From: Pythium myriotylum
Taxonomy: Eukaryota > Oomycota > Peronosporomycetes > Pythiales > Pythiaceae
Reading direction: 5' to 3'
DNA length: 64,000 bases
NCBI GenBank assembly: GCA_023091665.1
Contig: JALJCQ010000001.1
Coordinates: forward strand, 1,116,001 to 1,180,000
The first letter of the stretch is position 1; each line of letters starts with the position of its first letter. Below, in pieces: positions 52,791 through 64,000 of the stretch. A model generated the notes under the pieces. It searched no databases and was not told the origin of the DNA. It saw nothing but the letters and a program-made list of their open reading frames with translations. The translations under genes and the position numbers were made by a program.

Positions 52791-52908
52791 AGGCAGCTTG
52801 GCGGCGCCCTGTGTGCAGTACTTTCTCGCACTAGAGAACGATGGCTAGATCTAGCAAATCTGATGTTCTCTTCTCGCTTGTGATTATGGACGAACGCTAT
52901 TCTGTAGT

Positions 52909-54733
52909 TTACTCCTCTGGCTGGGGGGCCTTCGCGCCCATGTTCTTGCCGGCACGCATGACCTCGTCCACCAGCAAGAGCTGCGACGCCAGTGTTGTGG
53001 CCAAGTGGATGAACTGGCGCTTGACGCGGTACGTGTCCCAGATACCTTCTTGCGCAGGAAGCATGGGTTCGCCAGTGAACAGGTCGAGACCAACGGCCTC
53101 GCCGGAATTTACCAGCTCCTCCTGCACGGCAATGAGAGTGTCCTGGACATCGAGGCCTGAGTTCTCTGCAAGCACCTTCGGGATCACCAAAAGTGCATCG
53201 GCAAAAGCCTGTACGCCGAGCTTTGCTCGGCCCTTGACCTGGCCCTTGAACTTGTTCAGGGCTTCATGGGCAGTAAGCTCAAACGCACCGGCTCCAGGCA
53301 CGACGCCCTGGTCTTCGATGGCGTTGTTCACAGCACGGATGCCGTCGCGAATAGCATCCTTGATTTGTGCAATAGTGTGCTCGTTTGGGCCCTTGATAAG
53401 GATCGTGCACGACTGAGGGTGCTTGACATCCTCAACGAACGTGTACTTCTCCTCACCGAGCGTCTGCTCGTAGACCTTGCCGGCAAAACCGAGCATCGAC
53501 TCGTCCATATCCTCGGTTGAGTTGATCGGCATGCCACCACAAGCAAGCGTCAGGCGCTCCATGTTGCGGCGCTTGGCACGCCGCAAAGCAATAATGCCTT
53601 CCTTTGCGAGCATGTCCAGCGAGAGAGGGTCGATGCCCTTCTGGTTCACGATCACGAAATTCTTGCCGTTCTCATCTGTACAGAGCGAGCGCTTGAGCTC
53701 GATAATCTGCTTCACCTTGTCATCCGTGAAGCGACGCTCGGCCTCGACCATCTTCTCGCGCTGTTCGGCGCTGTTGTAAAAGAAGCCCGAGTTCACCTCA
53801 CTCTTTTCGTACTCGAGGGAAACGTTGCACGTCATGATGTAGCAGTTCTCGAGCGATGCCGGCATGTCAGGATGGCGAGAGCCATGGTCCATCACGAGGC
53901 CCTTCACGAGACGAGTATCGCTCGCGCTTTGGTGAAGCATCTAAATAGCGACGCAAAAGGTTAGTTCAAATCGATGGGCACGGCAACTGCAGCACAACAT
54001 TACGCACATGCATAATCTCGATCATGAAAAGATCGAGGGGGCGACCAGGCACGGCGATAGTGAGCACAGCATCCGTTACAATCTCCGTCAGCTGATCCGC
54101 CAGCTTCTGGTCCAGCTTCGTGCGGAGCGACGTGCGCGCAACAGAGCAGAGGAGCTCACGATCCTTGAGAATATCCGCCTTCTTGACCTTGAGCGTGTCG
54201 AGAACACGGAGCACCTCGTCCTTAGCCAGTTCGAAGCCTTCGGCAAGAACACGCGGGTGGAGTCCGTCGGCGAGATAGCGTTCAGCGTGCTTCAAGAGCT
54301 CGCCGATGAAAAGCACAGTCGAGGTCGTGCCATCACCCTGTGAAGCAGAATAAAATCCCTACTCTCAGTCCCCTTGATCAAACCCCAGCTCTCGACGATT
54401 CGGCGCTCACCGTCACATCGTCCTGCGCCGTGGCAGCGCGCGCAATCAGCGCCGCGGTCGGGTGCTGGATCTGCATCTCGTGGAGAAGCACGTTGCCGTC
54501 CTTGGTGAGCTTGATCTGGCCGGCACCACCGACGAGCATCTTGAGCGTGCCTCGCGGACCTACAATGAGCCCGTGAGGAGATCCGCCGACCAGTCGGTTT
54601 CGATCGGACGCTACGCACCGAGGTTCGACTTGAGCACGCCCTGGAGCCCCTTCGCGGCGCTCACGTTGACCATCAGCGCCTGGGACTTGGCGACGATCTC
54701 GGCGTTCGGGTTCATGCTGCGCACGCTCGACAT
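52909..54733 (-). CDS. CCT6: Chaperonin CCT/TRiC subunit zeta
   Basis: Four exons (54619..54733, 54411..54559, 54008..54337, 52909..53940) give 541 aa, as expected for CCT subunits. Landmarks are [17 protein letters not shown], the nucleotide loop [35 protein letters not shown], and [19 protein letters not shown], which is characteristic of the zeta subunit. The C-terminal [17 protein letters not shown] is the usual ATP-site end. It folds actin, tubulin and WD proteins in the cytosol. All junctions are GT-AG and phase-consistent (introns 59-73 nt). Confidence 0.95.
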
Positions 54734-55108
54734 GTTGGCGACGGTGGGGTGGTCACGAGTCGGGAGAGCTCCTCTTTCCAGATTTGCTGCTCAGGCAATG
54801 ACACCAGCGAATATATTCGCGTAAATTTCAGGATAGAGTATCCTTTCTCAGACTCAGACGAAAGGTTACGCCCTCGAGACTGAGGACGGTTGGTAAGTTA
54901 CCGATCGTGCGTAAAATACGAAGCAATTTTACGGGAGGAGTTGAAGGCGATCTGTGGTGGGAACCGTTGGAGGAGATTTCAAAATTACCGTATTTTTGTT
55001 AAAATGTTGTGGAATTGTCGGAGATAAACAAAAAAATTAGCATATGATAAATTAGATATTCGGCATTCTCTAGTGTACACGAAACTGCTCGCTCCCTAAG
55101 AAGATGAT
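54734..55108. other. AT-rich intergenic region
   Basis: About 375 bp, clearly AT-richer than its surroundings between 54950 and 55080, lie between two minus-strand genes. It holds the CCT6 promoter and the RING gene 3' UTR. No gene is seen. Confidence 0.45.
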
Positions 55109-55984
55109 CTAGCTGGACGCCTCGCTCAGCAGCTCTTCGACGTCGCTGTCGTTGAAAGTGACTTGGGCCAGCCGCTGCTTCTCTTCTTCTTCTGCCACAA
55201 AACGAGTTGCTTCTTCTTCGAGAATGCTGTCCAGCATGTCGTCGTCGCTGGAAGTGGCTGGGCTTGAGAGCACAAGCGAGTCCCGCTCACTGAGACGACG
55301 GCGGACGAGGCGCTCCGGCTCGTGTCGAGGCGATCGCTGGCGAACACGAGACGCACGAGCTTCTTCATCTTCAGTCGCAACCTGGGGGGCAGCTACTTCT
55401 GGGTTCGACGCACTCGGCGCTGCCGTCGGCGCCGCGATCTCGGGCTTGGGGACGTTCTCCTGTGTTGGCAGCGCATAGCGGCAAGTAGGGCACACATTGT
55501 GCTCGAGGAGCCACTTCATGCCGCAGTCCTTGTGGAACTGGTGGCCACACGGGAGTGGCAAGACTTCATCGTTCTCTTCGTAGTCGCAAAGGCAGATCGA
55601 GCAGTCCGTGAACTTCTCAGTTTCTTTCACTTTGTCGTTCCAGGTCTTCAGTGGGATCTTCTCGAGAAAGTCCTTGCTCGTCGGAGGCGGGCCGTGCTGT
55701 TCATTCTGCTGGCGCATGAACAATTCGTGGAGCTGACGCTCAATGCCGCCCGAACCGCCAAAGAGCGAGCCCATACCGGGCATCATCACGATGGGCAAGC
55801 CACCCAGGAACGGGATGCCCATGATCGAGCTTGCGACGCGCTGGGGTGACGGCGTGATGCCGAGCTGCGACCCGTCGTCGAACTGAAGCCATACTGTGAC
55901 GGGCTGGGGGATGGCGAAGAGGATGCTCGCGCGCGGCTGTTCCGTCGCCGCGGCTGCTCCTGGTGACTGGGAGGGCGTCGCCAT
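55109..55984 (-). CDS. RING-H2 E3 ubiquitin ligase (RNF126/RNF115 type)
   Basis: This is 291 aa from the Met at 55984 (MATPSQSPGAAA). The RING-H2 finger at about residues 155-195 reads CSICLCDYEENDEVL, CGHQFHKDCGMKWL and NVCPTCR, with all eight zinc ligands. Before it comes a hydrophobic Gly/Met-rich segment (PFLGGLPIVMMPGMGSLFGG); after it, an acidic Ser-rich tail. The domain order fits soluble RING-H2 ligases. No transmembrane segment is certain. The frame is open to 56077, but the upstream part looks untranslated. Confidence 0.85.
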   Translation of the reverse strand: MATPSQSPGAAAATEQPRASILFAIPQPVTVWLQFDDGSQLGITPSPQRVASSIMGIPFLGGLPIVMMPGMGSLFGGSGGIERQLHELFMRQQNEQHGPPPTSKDFLEKIPLKTWNDKVKETEKFTDCSICLCDYEENDEVLPLPCGHQFHKDCGMKWLLEHNVCPTCRYALPTQENVPKPEIAAPTAAPSASNPEVAAPQVATEDEEARASRVRQRSPRHEPERLVRRRLSERDSLVLSSPATSSDDDMLDSILEEEATRFVAEEEEKQRLAQVTFNDSDVEELLSEASS

Positions 55985-56453
55985 GGTGGTACTTGGTAGT
56001 TGTATCAATTGAGTGTTTCGCTGGATTTTGCAGACTGAGATCGTAGAGAGAACCCACACAATCGCATGTCCGCTCACCGTGATCTCGTCAATGACGCCGG
56101 TTCAGGCGAAAGGCCGCACGAAACTATGATCCGATTGGTCGAGTAAAGCTATTTAAAGCCAATGAAATATATTTGAGAAACCAATTGCGATTTGGATTGG
56201 CCAAAAGCAGCGAATTCCAGACAGTTCCAGAATGTACCCTTCCGATTGGGTGGAATACGTCATCGTTCCAAAAATAGCTTCGAGAATTGTCGATTGCTGT
56301 CCCAGAACCTCCGGTCAGGAAGGCAAGACGGACCAACGTGGACTTACCGTAATCCCACGTGTCTCATCTTTGTCACGAGACGTTCGCTGTCCCCGTATTA
56401 GTACTTAGTCGGAGCGATACAGTCACGCTTCTTCAACTCGTTGAAGATCCGAG
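55985..56453. promoter_or_regulatory. Divergent promoter with five CCAAT boxes
   Basis: Between the RING gene (-) and the PfkB gene (+), CCAAT or its complement occurs at 56134..56138, 56159..56163, 56181..56185, 56196..56200 and 56245..56249. Five in about 115 bp is well above chance and suggests NF-Y binding; this is inference. Confidence 0.5.
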
Positions 56454-57818
56454 ATGACGATGGAGGTCGTTGGCGTCGGCATCGCGACGATCGACGTCAT
56501 CCAGGAGGTCGACACGTATCCGAAAGGTGCGCAGTGTAAACGCGTAGAGACGTCGAGCTTTTCAGGAGGTCTCACGGCTCTGCTGCGAGTGTAGAGGACA
56601 CCAAGGTCTGAGAATGTGCATGGATCAACGGGCGTTTCGTGGCGTGTGCGTGTTGACACGGCTCTTGCTTTAGATACGAGCGCTCTCGTCCAGAAAGACG
56701 CGGTGCGTAGCTGATCGTTGGAGCACAAAGCACTGCCGGGGCTCACGTGGAACTGGCGTGGAAGAGGGGGAAACGTCACGAATGCACTGGTCAGTTAAGC
56801 TGTGGTTGTGCAGGACCCAACTTTCCTTCTGACCGCGACAACGTCTTAGGTGATTTCCGCCCAACTAGGATGTAGGTGCCACTGGTTGGGCACGACGACT
56901 GACCCCAATTGTGACGGAGACGCGGCGTTTGTCGCTGCCGATCTCGCGTCTTTCGGCGTTGATGCCAGCGCTGCCGACATCGTCGCCACCGGCAGCATGC
57001 CTGTATCGGTTGGTGGTGGTTCTCGTTTGATGTTCGTTACGGCGGTAATGGCTGAAGTTGACGTCTTATGCGGTTTAGTACATTCTAGCAAGCAAGGCAA
57101 ACGGATCTCGAACCATTATCCACCATCGTGACTTGCCAGAATTGACGTTGGATGCATTTCGCCGCGGCTACGAGAGTATCACAACTACCACAAAGGGCAG
57201 TGGACAAGCTGCTGTATGGGTCCACTTTGAAGGACGAAATCTCGACAACGTAGAACAGATGCTAAAGTATCTGAGGGAGCGGGATGACGGGGCGAAGATC
57301 TCGATTGAAGTCGAGGCTCTGCGCAACGACTGGGACCAAATAGAACGGTAGGTTGTAGCTACTCGAGGTTGATATACTGAAAACCAGACTATGACAAGCA
57401 TTTGATGCTTAGGATGCTTTTGCTCGTCGACGTTGTATTCGTGTCCAAGGATTACATCGCCAAAAAACTCGGTTTTCCTGACGCATCGACGTTCTTCCAA
57501 TATTTTGAGGAGCAGATAGGAACCGATCGGAGACCAAAGTTCATCATCTGTCCGTGGGGAAGCCACGGTGTCTACTGCATGAACACAGTTACATTCACGA
57601 AACATCACGTGCCAACAACACCCCTTGACCAGCCAGTCGACTCGGTTGGAGCTGGGGATTCGTTCATCGGAGCTGCACTGGCGGCCCTTGCACAAAATGC
57701 TCCATTTCATGAGGCGATGCACAATGCGTGCCGTGTTGCGACCGCAAAGTGTGCGCAAGAAGGGTTCCATCTGCCAGAAGAACTGAAGTTGAGCATTCGG
57801 TCACGTTTGCACCAGTGA
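56454..57818 (+). CDS. PfkB-family carbohydrate kinase (ketohexokinase-like)
   Basis: Firm exons are 56454..56526 (VGVGIATIDVIQEVDTYPK), 56850..57008 (VISAQLGCRCHWLGTTTD), 57079..57347 (YILASKANGSRTIIHHRDLP) and 57413..57818. The last carries the PfkB signature DSVGAGDSFIGA with the catalytic Asp. One or two small exons lie between 56674 and 56789 and contain EDTSALVQKDA and GGNVTNAL; their junction is unresolved. The layout and the RTIIHHRDLPEL block are like ketohexokinase and related sugar kinases. It is a cytosolic ATP-dependent phosphorylation enzyme; the sugar is unknown. Its stop lies 27 bp from the stop of the convergent lipase gene. Confidence 0.82.
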
Positions 57819-57844
57819 ATCATGCACTTTACTCCGGTAGTTAA

Positions 57845-59671
57845 CTACAGTGCCGTCGTTCGGTGTAGAGATTCGTCTGAGGAAGCAGTTTTCATTTCCA
57901 CGTTGGTCCCACTAGTCACTTCTGATGAAGAATAATGGTTCTTGAACGTTTCAGATGTGGAGTCTCCAGCCAAACCAGTACTAGAGACACCAGTCTTGTC
58001 TGCCACAACTGTTGGAGTTTGTTCAGCGCTTGCTGAACCGGATGGGCTGGATCCACCCTTTGGCGGCGTCAGACGACTCTTCACCTCTTCCATAAACGAA
58101 GCTGACGCACTCTCGCTTGTCACCGCGGATTCAGTTTCAGAAGAGGTGTTTTCCGCAGCTTGCTGGGAGGAGAACCGATTCTTAACGTTTTGGAAGAACG
58201 TGCCGACTTGCTCCCCGATCTGATTTGTGTCAACCGACCACTTCGGAAAACTCAGTCTTGACTTCCGCTCTTCATCAACGCCCGTTTCAACGTCATGCTG
58301 ATTAATCATTGAGTCTGAGAGAGGCGCTGGAAGTCGGCGAAGCTCCAACCCGTGGTCACTTCCGATTACATCCGTGAGCAAATCAATGAACTCGAGGGCG
58401 CCACAGTCAGGTAGCTGCATCTTGTTGATTGGCCAATCATGCAAGCGAAGCTTTCCTTTGACACCATTTGGTTCCACAAGAATATCAAGACGACGCCACG
58501 GGACTGCCGACTGCTGACGCTGGATGAGGTCGAAAGTGAACTCAACCTCGTGTTTGTTATCACTGTCATATTCCCCTTCGACGCTGGCGAATCGTTCACT
58601 CGATGTAACATCCAGACCAGCTTGGGCAAGCTCTGGGTCGATCTCAAGCAGCTCATCAACGTGGTGGTTGAGTCGCTCAAGAAGCGCTGACGGCGATTTA
58701 TCAAAGCCGTAATGTCGGATGTGCCACCTCCAAGAGTCGAACTTCTTGGTGAGGAGAAGGCTGGGGTACGGGTTGTAGTTGCGAATAGATGCCGAAGGGA
58801 ATGGCACGACAACATCTCCATCAGCCATGGCCATCAGCGTGCAGTGATGAAACTTTCGTAGAGCCCGAACAAAAACGGAGTCTACCCACGACATATCAGT
58901 CTCCAGCGTTCACGAAGACAACAAAAATCACTGACCATGTTCGCTCATGACTTCCAGAACAGGGCGCTTGCCTTGATCTGAATCATTGTGACGAGGATCT
59001 GCCGAAGTGATCACAAATTAGTGCGTTCCAATCGCATACGACGCTGATGAGACGGCATACCATTGGATACAAGCAGGTCAACCCCCGTCTGGCCGTAAAT
59101 TGATTTCGACGCTAGAACGGTGTGTACACCCATGCGGTAAAAGTTCTTGAGGCCAGAATACAACAACTAGTTAGAGGAACAAATAAGTTTCATCCTGGTA
59201 GGATCAATTAGTTCAAACCTTGAGAGTCGACGGAGCGCGCGGCCGACGCGAGCCAAGATGGGGTGTGCAGAGGGTCAAGAAGCTCACGTAGTCGATGTTG
59301 AGCATACTCAGCTCTTCTTGCACCTGAGCGATCGCATACCTCGCGTACAATCCCCCAAGGGAGTGGCCAATGATCGAGAACTTGTACTTGTCGATCTTTG
59401 GGCTCAGGTCGTACTTGAGGATGACGGTCACTATCTCGAGTGCAAGTTTCTCGCCCCCGACGTCGACTCCGAGCGACGTCTGGGTATGATTGGCACTTGA
59501 ATTGATGATCAAGAGCTCGTCCTCTCTGTATTTGAGGCGCAGCGTTTGGCGCACAGACTCAAAGTCGCTCGGTGCGCCGTTGTTGCCGTGGACAAGCACG
59601 ACAATGTGTTCCGGCAAGTACAGCAGCCCGAGGGGCGACTGCGCCATCGGCGACGACGACGTGGAGCTCAT
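57845..59671 (-). CDS. DUF676-type serine esterase/lipase
   Basis: Four exons (59219..59671, 59061..59166, 58936..58998, 57845..58881) give 552 aa. The oxyanion region is HIVVLVHGNNG, the nucleophile elbow is IIGHSLGGLYARYA, and the strand after it has FLTLCTPHLGS. After the last junction DSVFVRALRKFHHCTLMAMA with GDVVVPFPSASIR gives the conserved Asp region that precedes the catalytic His in this family. The family includes FAM135-like and yeast YOR059C-type lipases. The last 150 residues are Ser/Thr-rich and not conserved. The start codon at 59671 gives MSSTSSSPMAQSP. Confidence 0.82.
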
Positions 59672-60346
59672 GGGTTTCTGTCGAAGTTGCTTGTCTCGCG
59701 GTGAGTCAAGAAGTGTGTCTTCTCACGCCTCTCTGACCGATGGAGGTTCTGTTTCGGACAAAACCAGACGGGCGCAGAGAGCTCCTCGTAACGCTCCAGC
59801 TGGAAACGAACTGCAGGGCTTTTCAGCGGATCCTGACGGCGACAAGTTGACTGGCCGCTGTCGACGGCGACAGAAGAGAGAGAAGGCTGCGGCTTCCGCG
59901 GGAGAAGCGCTGATGACGGCCGAGCTTCTTCACTTCAGGAATCATCCCGCCCGTGTGCATGGACATGGAAAACTGGACGGTTTTCAGAAAATCACCCATT
60001 TTCCATTGGTTAAAAACCTTAATAAAAGCTATCGATTGGCTAAAATAAAGTGTCCACTTGGGTCCATCCAATGTACCGTTATACTGGTACGTCGTGCCTC
60101 TTCGTGGTACACGGAAGAAATCGGAGCTGATTAGTATCTCCGGGGCTATTGGAAGCGCGTGAGAAGCTCCAAAAAAGAAGGAAACGAATGGGTTGACATG
60201 ACACAGAGCGGACCAAGGAAGATCGCGGATTGGCTACTTGTGTCGCTTCTCCGCTCGCACCAGCACCCACCACTTCCTCGTCATCGGCGGACGCTAAGCG
60301 CACGCGCTGAGTCGCTCGCGGCGCGTCAATCGAGAACGCCCAAGCC
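59672..60346. promoter_or_regulatory. Divergent promoter region with four CCAAT boxes
   Basis: It lies between the lipase (-) and HECT (+) genes. CCAAT or its complement is at 60005..60009, 60035..60039, 60068..60072 and 60229..60233. No gene is supported inside. Confidence 0.4.
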
Positions 60347-62467
60347 ATGAACGACGCGGCGCTCAACCTCGGCTTCGTGGCCGTCGGGCTCATGCTCGCC
60401 GTGCTCTTCGGCTCCATCATGTGCTGCTCGGGGCTACTGGTGAAGCCGCCGCCACCCACGACTGTTGAGGTGGTCAGTGTCCAGGACCGAGAGCTGCTCA
60501 TGCGCCAAAACCTGGGTGACACAGTGCTCGGAGAAGGCGAAACTGAGTGGCAGTGCATCGTTTGTCTCCACATGAACAACCCCAGCGTCGAGGCTTGCAA
60601 CCTCTGCGGCGCTTCGCAAGAGTCCTCCATTGTCACTGACACCACCATGATGTCGGACACAGTGATCATGGGGAACACGGTCCTCGGGTCGAGCTTCATC
60701 AGCACTTTCAACCAACAGGGGAGCGAGATCCCAATCCTGGACGTGTCCACAGGTACACGCCAGCGCGCGCTGCGCTACCGACGCCTGAATCGGATGCAGC
60801 TCACGCAACGCCAGCGCAGCGCTCAGCGGCGACGTCTCTGGCAGCGCGTTCAGCTGCCTAATGGCGCGTTCATCTGGGTGAGGACTGAGCTGCCACTTCT
60901 CGAGAAGAAGGATTCGCTGATTACACGACTGCGGAACAATACGCGAATGCGACTTGACCCGCTTGCAAACAAACTCTCGGAGACTGTGGCTGAGCAGCTT
61001 CACCGAAAGAATGCAGAGACGCTGGGTTTTTACAGCGAGCTCGACGATCACGGCAAGATGGCCTGGAAGCAGACCACAGAGGCTGTTGCGATTCCAATCA
61101 TTCCTGAAGAGAACGAGGAAGATCTCAGCTCGCGAAGTCGATCGCCAACAACGAGAGATACGGAAGACGAGGAGGAGGGTTTTGATCTGGAAGGACTCAT
61201 GTCCCTTCCATTCAAGCAGAAGAAGCGGTGGTTTCTGCGCAAGGTCGCTTCCATCTCCATTCCATTCACTGAGGCGCTCTTCAAAGTGCGGTTGCGTCGA
61301 GCAAACGTACTCAAAGACTCGATCGCGGCTCTGACGGCTGATATGATCGACACGCAGAGCAAACAGCATCTAAATATCCAGTTCAAGGGAGAACCCGCCC
61401 TAGACGCGGGCGGCGTGCTGCGGGAGTGGTTCAGCCTAGTCTGCGCTGAGTTATTCAGTGCTGATTTAGGTGTGTTCATCACGACGAGCGGCGAGAATGC
61501 AAGTTACTGGATCAATCCAAACTCGAAGAAAGTCTTGGGGGATGGCCACCTCAGCTATTACAAGTTTGCTGGACGGCTTTTCGGTCGAGCGATTCTCGAA
61601 GGGCTTGTGTTTGATGCTCACTTTGCCTTGCCACTGCTCAAGCACTTCCTCGGAGTACCCATCACATTTTCGGATCTCGAGTTCCTTGACGAAGAGCTAT
61701 ACAAAAGTTGCGTCTGGATGCGCGAGAATGACGGTGTTGAAGCGCTTTGCGTGACCTTCAGCGTTCAAGCCTCGGAGGACGATGAAGACATCGTGGATTT
61801 AAAACCTGGTGGGCGAGATATCGACGTTACAGACGAAAACAAGCTCGAGTATCTTACGCTCGTGCTCAAGTATCGCATGCTCGACTCGGTCGGCGAGCAA
61901 CTAGGCGCTTTGCTTGCTGGTCTCTACGAAATTATCCCGAAGAATTTGCTGACAGTCTTCGATTACCAAGAATTGGACTTCTACCTGTGTGGATTGCCAC
62001 ACATCGACGTCAGAGACTGGCAAGCTCAATCGCGCGTGCGACATTTTGCCGAAGAGCAAGACACAACGAGCCGCAGCCACGAACTGGAGGTCATCAAGTG
62101 GTTCTGGGAGGTTGTGACAAACCGCTTCAACGACGAAGAGCGTGCTAGACTCCTTCAGTTCGCGACGGGTTCATCTCGTGTACCTGTCGAGGGTTTCAAA
62201 GCTTTGACCAGTGCCAGTGGCTACGTGCACCAGTTCACGCTGCAGCTCGTACCGCGTGGTGTTCCGCCCCTTGGTCTCTGTCCCCGTGCCCATACGTGTT
62301 TCAATCGCATTGATCTTCCGATCTACGAAGACAAGGATGAACTCGAGAACTACCTCACACTGGTATGTCGCAACCAAAGATGAGGTAACTGGGAACCGTC
62401 TAACTTGCTTCGTGTTCAAATTCGATAGGTGATTCAGATGGAGATAACGGGATTCGGCTTCGAGTAA
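60347..62467 (+). CDS. Membrane-anchored HECT E3 ubiquitin ligase with RanBP2 zinc finger
   Basis: Exons 60347..62362 and 62429..62467 give 684 aa. The N-terminus is a signal anchor (LGFVAVGLMLAVLFGSIMCC). A RanBP2-type zinc finger follows (WQCIVCLHMNNPSVEACNLC), then a basic region and an acidic linker. The HECT domain begins near residue 320 (FKGEPALDAGGVLREWFSLV) and ends with the catalytic Cys in CPRAHTCFNRIDLP. The small second exon adds the conserved end VIQMEITGFGFE, which an unspliced frame would miss. It is probably anchored in the ER or an endosomal membrane with the ligase facing the cytosol. The combination of anchor, RanBP2 finger and HECT is unusual. Confidence 0.92.
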
Positions 62468-62628
62468 GGTCGTATCAAGCTGTAACTTCTATCTAGCTTC
62501 GTGAAGTATTGTTGGCCGAGTATTTATAGGGGAATGGACGAATTCAACCACCCGTTAACGTTCAAATAAAGCTTTCTCGGCTCGATTTTCGATCACCCTC
62601 CTCTTGCTTTCACCTTCACTCAAGACAA

Positions 62629-64000
62629 ATGAAGCACCGCACGAAGAAAAAAGGCCATGGGCACGGAAAACATCACAAACACAAGGTTCACAATGTGGAC
62701 GGAAGACAAGAGCCGAGCAAAAATGACCGTGACCTCGCACATCCCACAGCGACAACTCCAACACAGCGCGATGAAGCAAGCGCTGTTTCACCGTCTACAC
62801 GAGGAGCAAATTCCCAACGAGGATCCATGTGTGAATATTGTGGTGCTGGGTCCTTGGCTGATGGACTCGCAGGCGAAGGCTTCGATGACGATAGCTTCGA
62901 TTGCGCTGATGACTGCGAGCGGTTTACCTTTATCGACGTAAACTCGGTAACATGCAAAGATGCCTATCAGCTTCGCTCACCCGACCTTACGGTCTTCTTC
63001 TGCCAAAGCGGCGTGGTGCTCGGTGAAATCCATTCGCTTGTTCGTCTCGCGCAAAGCCTCAACGGGGTTCAGGGAGCTTTCAACGAGAACGCTGTTCTCT
63101 CAATTCGACCGAAGCTGATAGCTCTCTTTGCAAAAATGACGCAAATCGGTGTTGGTCCCTCACAAACAAACTCTTCTATATCTCCACCGAATGGTACCGA
63201 CGAAGACGGCGACGATTGCTTCCCCGGACGACCGACATGCCCATTTGTAATGGTGCTATCCGTTTTGTTGCCGACGCTCCACAAGTTCCTCCAATACACA
63301 CAGCTCACCAAGCACAACTGGTGGCTACTCAGTGGTGTGTCTGCGGAAACAATTATGCCTCCCGTGGAGTTGCTTGCTACCCAACTTCAGCTCCATGACT
63401 TGCTGACGCAGGTTGTCGCAGAGAGCGGCCGATTGGCTAGGCTCATCGAGGAAAACGAAGAGCGGGAGCAGGATATTACACGGTTGGTGCAGCCGTTGCC
63501 GCTAACGCCGCGACGCAGTGGTGGATACTCGAGCTCCTCGTCAAGCTCATCTCTGAGTTCGTCAGTGCAGTCTAGACCAAGCTCGGCAGATGAACGTGAT
63601 GCGACTCTCCGACGATTACCTCAGATTAGGAAGATCTCCTTCGAATTTGAAGAATGGCTTGCCGAGAGCAAGTTCGAGCTCGCAGAGTTAAGCGAGGCCA
63701 TGATCGAAAACGTCGAGATCCTTGCATTGCGCCTCAGCCGCAATCCACTGCCATCACCGGTCGCAAGGAGCTCAACCCAAACGACTGGCGCTCAGCCTCT
63801 GAAGAGCAAGAACACCGCTGTAAGTCTAGTTGAGTGTACACGTACGTCTCGCTTACTAACAGGTGTATCGCCTATTTCAGAACGAGTTCGTTGAATACCT
63901 GGTGCAGCACTTACTTTCACCGTTGAGTAGCCGAGTTATCAAGGCACCGAGCACTTCTCGTAGTTATATCTTTCCTCGAATTGTCGACCGCTGTATCAGT
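62629..64000 (+). CDS. Unknown protein, partial at the window end
   Basis: Exon 1 (62629..63819) and the start of exon 2 (63881..64000) are seen; the gene runs out of the window. The 397-residue exon 1 begins with a His/Lys-rich leader (KKGHGHGKHHKHKVHN), then a possible metal site (MCEYCGAG), a helical middle (HSLVRLAQSLNG; FVMVLSVLLPTLHKFLQYTQ) and a Ser-rich low-complexity stretch. I do not recognise a family. The intron has a good branch-like CTTACTAAC. Confidence 0.6.

Noticed and set aside
60434..61369. 311-codon minus-strand frame
   Set aside because: It is antisense to the zinc-finger and linker part of the HECT ligase and has no recognisable domain.

Overview
The window looks like a gene-dense stretch of an oomycete (stramenopile) nuclear genome, most likely a Peronosporales/Pythiales species. 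The reasons are: short GT-AG introns (mostly 48-75 nt) in otherwise compact eukaryotic genes; close packing on both strands with spacers often under 150 bp; general eukaryotic genes (eL15, CCT6, augmin, PKA, PP2C, PfkB); and gene types typical of oomycetes (bZIP proteins with an odd basic region and a START-like tail, a secreted PTPA-repeat protein, a two-domain cathepsin X/Z, an AUH-type crotonase family). The genus cannot be fixed from sequence alone. I saw no tRNA, rRNA, CRISPR array or intact transposon.

Layout. 1-10 kb: 3' part of a Ric-8-like gene (+), a degenerate trehalose-phosphate synthase/phosphatase (-), then two neighbouring augmin genes, HAUS5 followed by HAUS1 (-), each with an E2F-like site just upstream of its start, and a tail-anchored membrane protein (-). 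10-16.7 kb: a gene-poor, GC-rich stretch with simple repeats and hairpins, holding two related bZIP genes (-). 16.7-26.7 kb: small membrane protein, divergent kinase, kinesin (+), STIMATE-like and METTL22-like genes (-), PKA-like kinase (+). 27-30 kb: three tandem short-chain dehydrogenases (-), all ending in the peroxisomal signal AKL. 30.5-40 kb: TBL2-like WD40 protein, SET methyltransferase, GIN/DUF2807-like beta-repeat protein, PH-histidine phosphatase fusion, two-domain cathepsin X/Z. 40-45.5 kb: an interleaved array of two AUH-type crotonases and three alpha/beta hydrolases. Two of the hydrolases end in PTS1 signals and one has lost it; one crotonase is shortened and lacks a catalytic Glu. 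45.8-64 kb: eL15, PP2C, PTPA-repeat secreted protein, FAD synthase, MMTAG2-like protein, a minimal Qb-SNARE, CCT6, RING-H2 protein, PfkB kinase, DUF676 lipase, a membrane-anchored HECT ligase, and a partial unknown gene cut by the window end.

How genes may work together. The SDR trio plus the hydrolase/crotonase array gives at least five proteins with likely peroxisomal targeting and two with mitochondrial presequences, which suggests locally amplified acyl or secondary-carbon metabolism (inference). HAUS1 and HAUS5 belong to one complex (augmin, spindle microtubule branching), and the shared promoter motif suggests joint cell-cycle control (inference). Exon models were built by hand from splice consensus, reading-frame continuity and family similarity; no alignment or database search was run.
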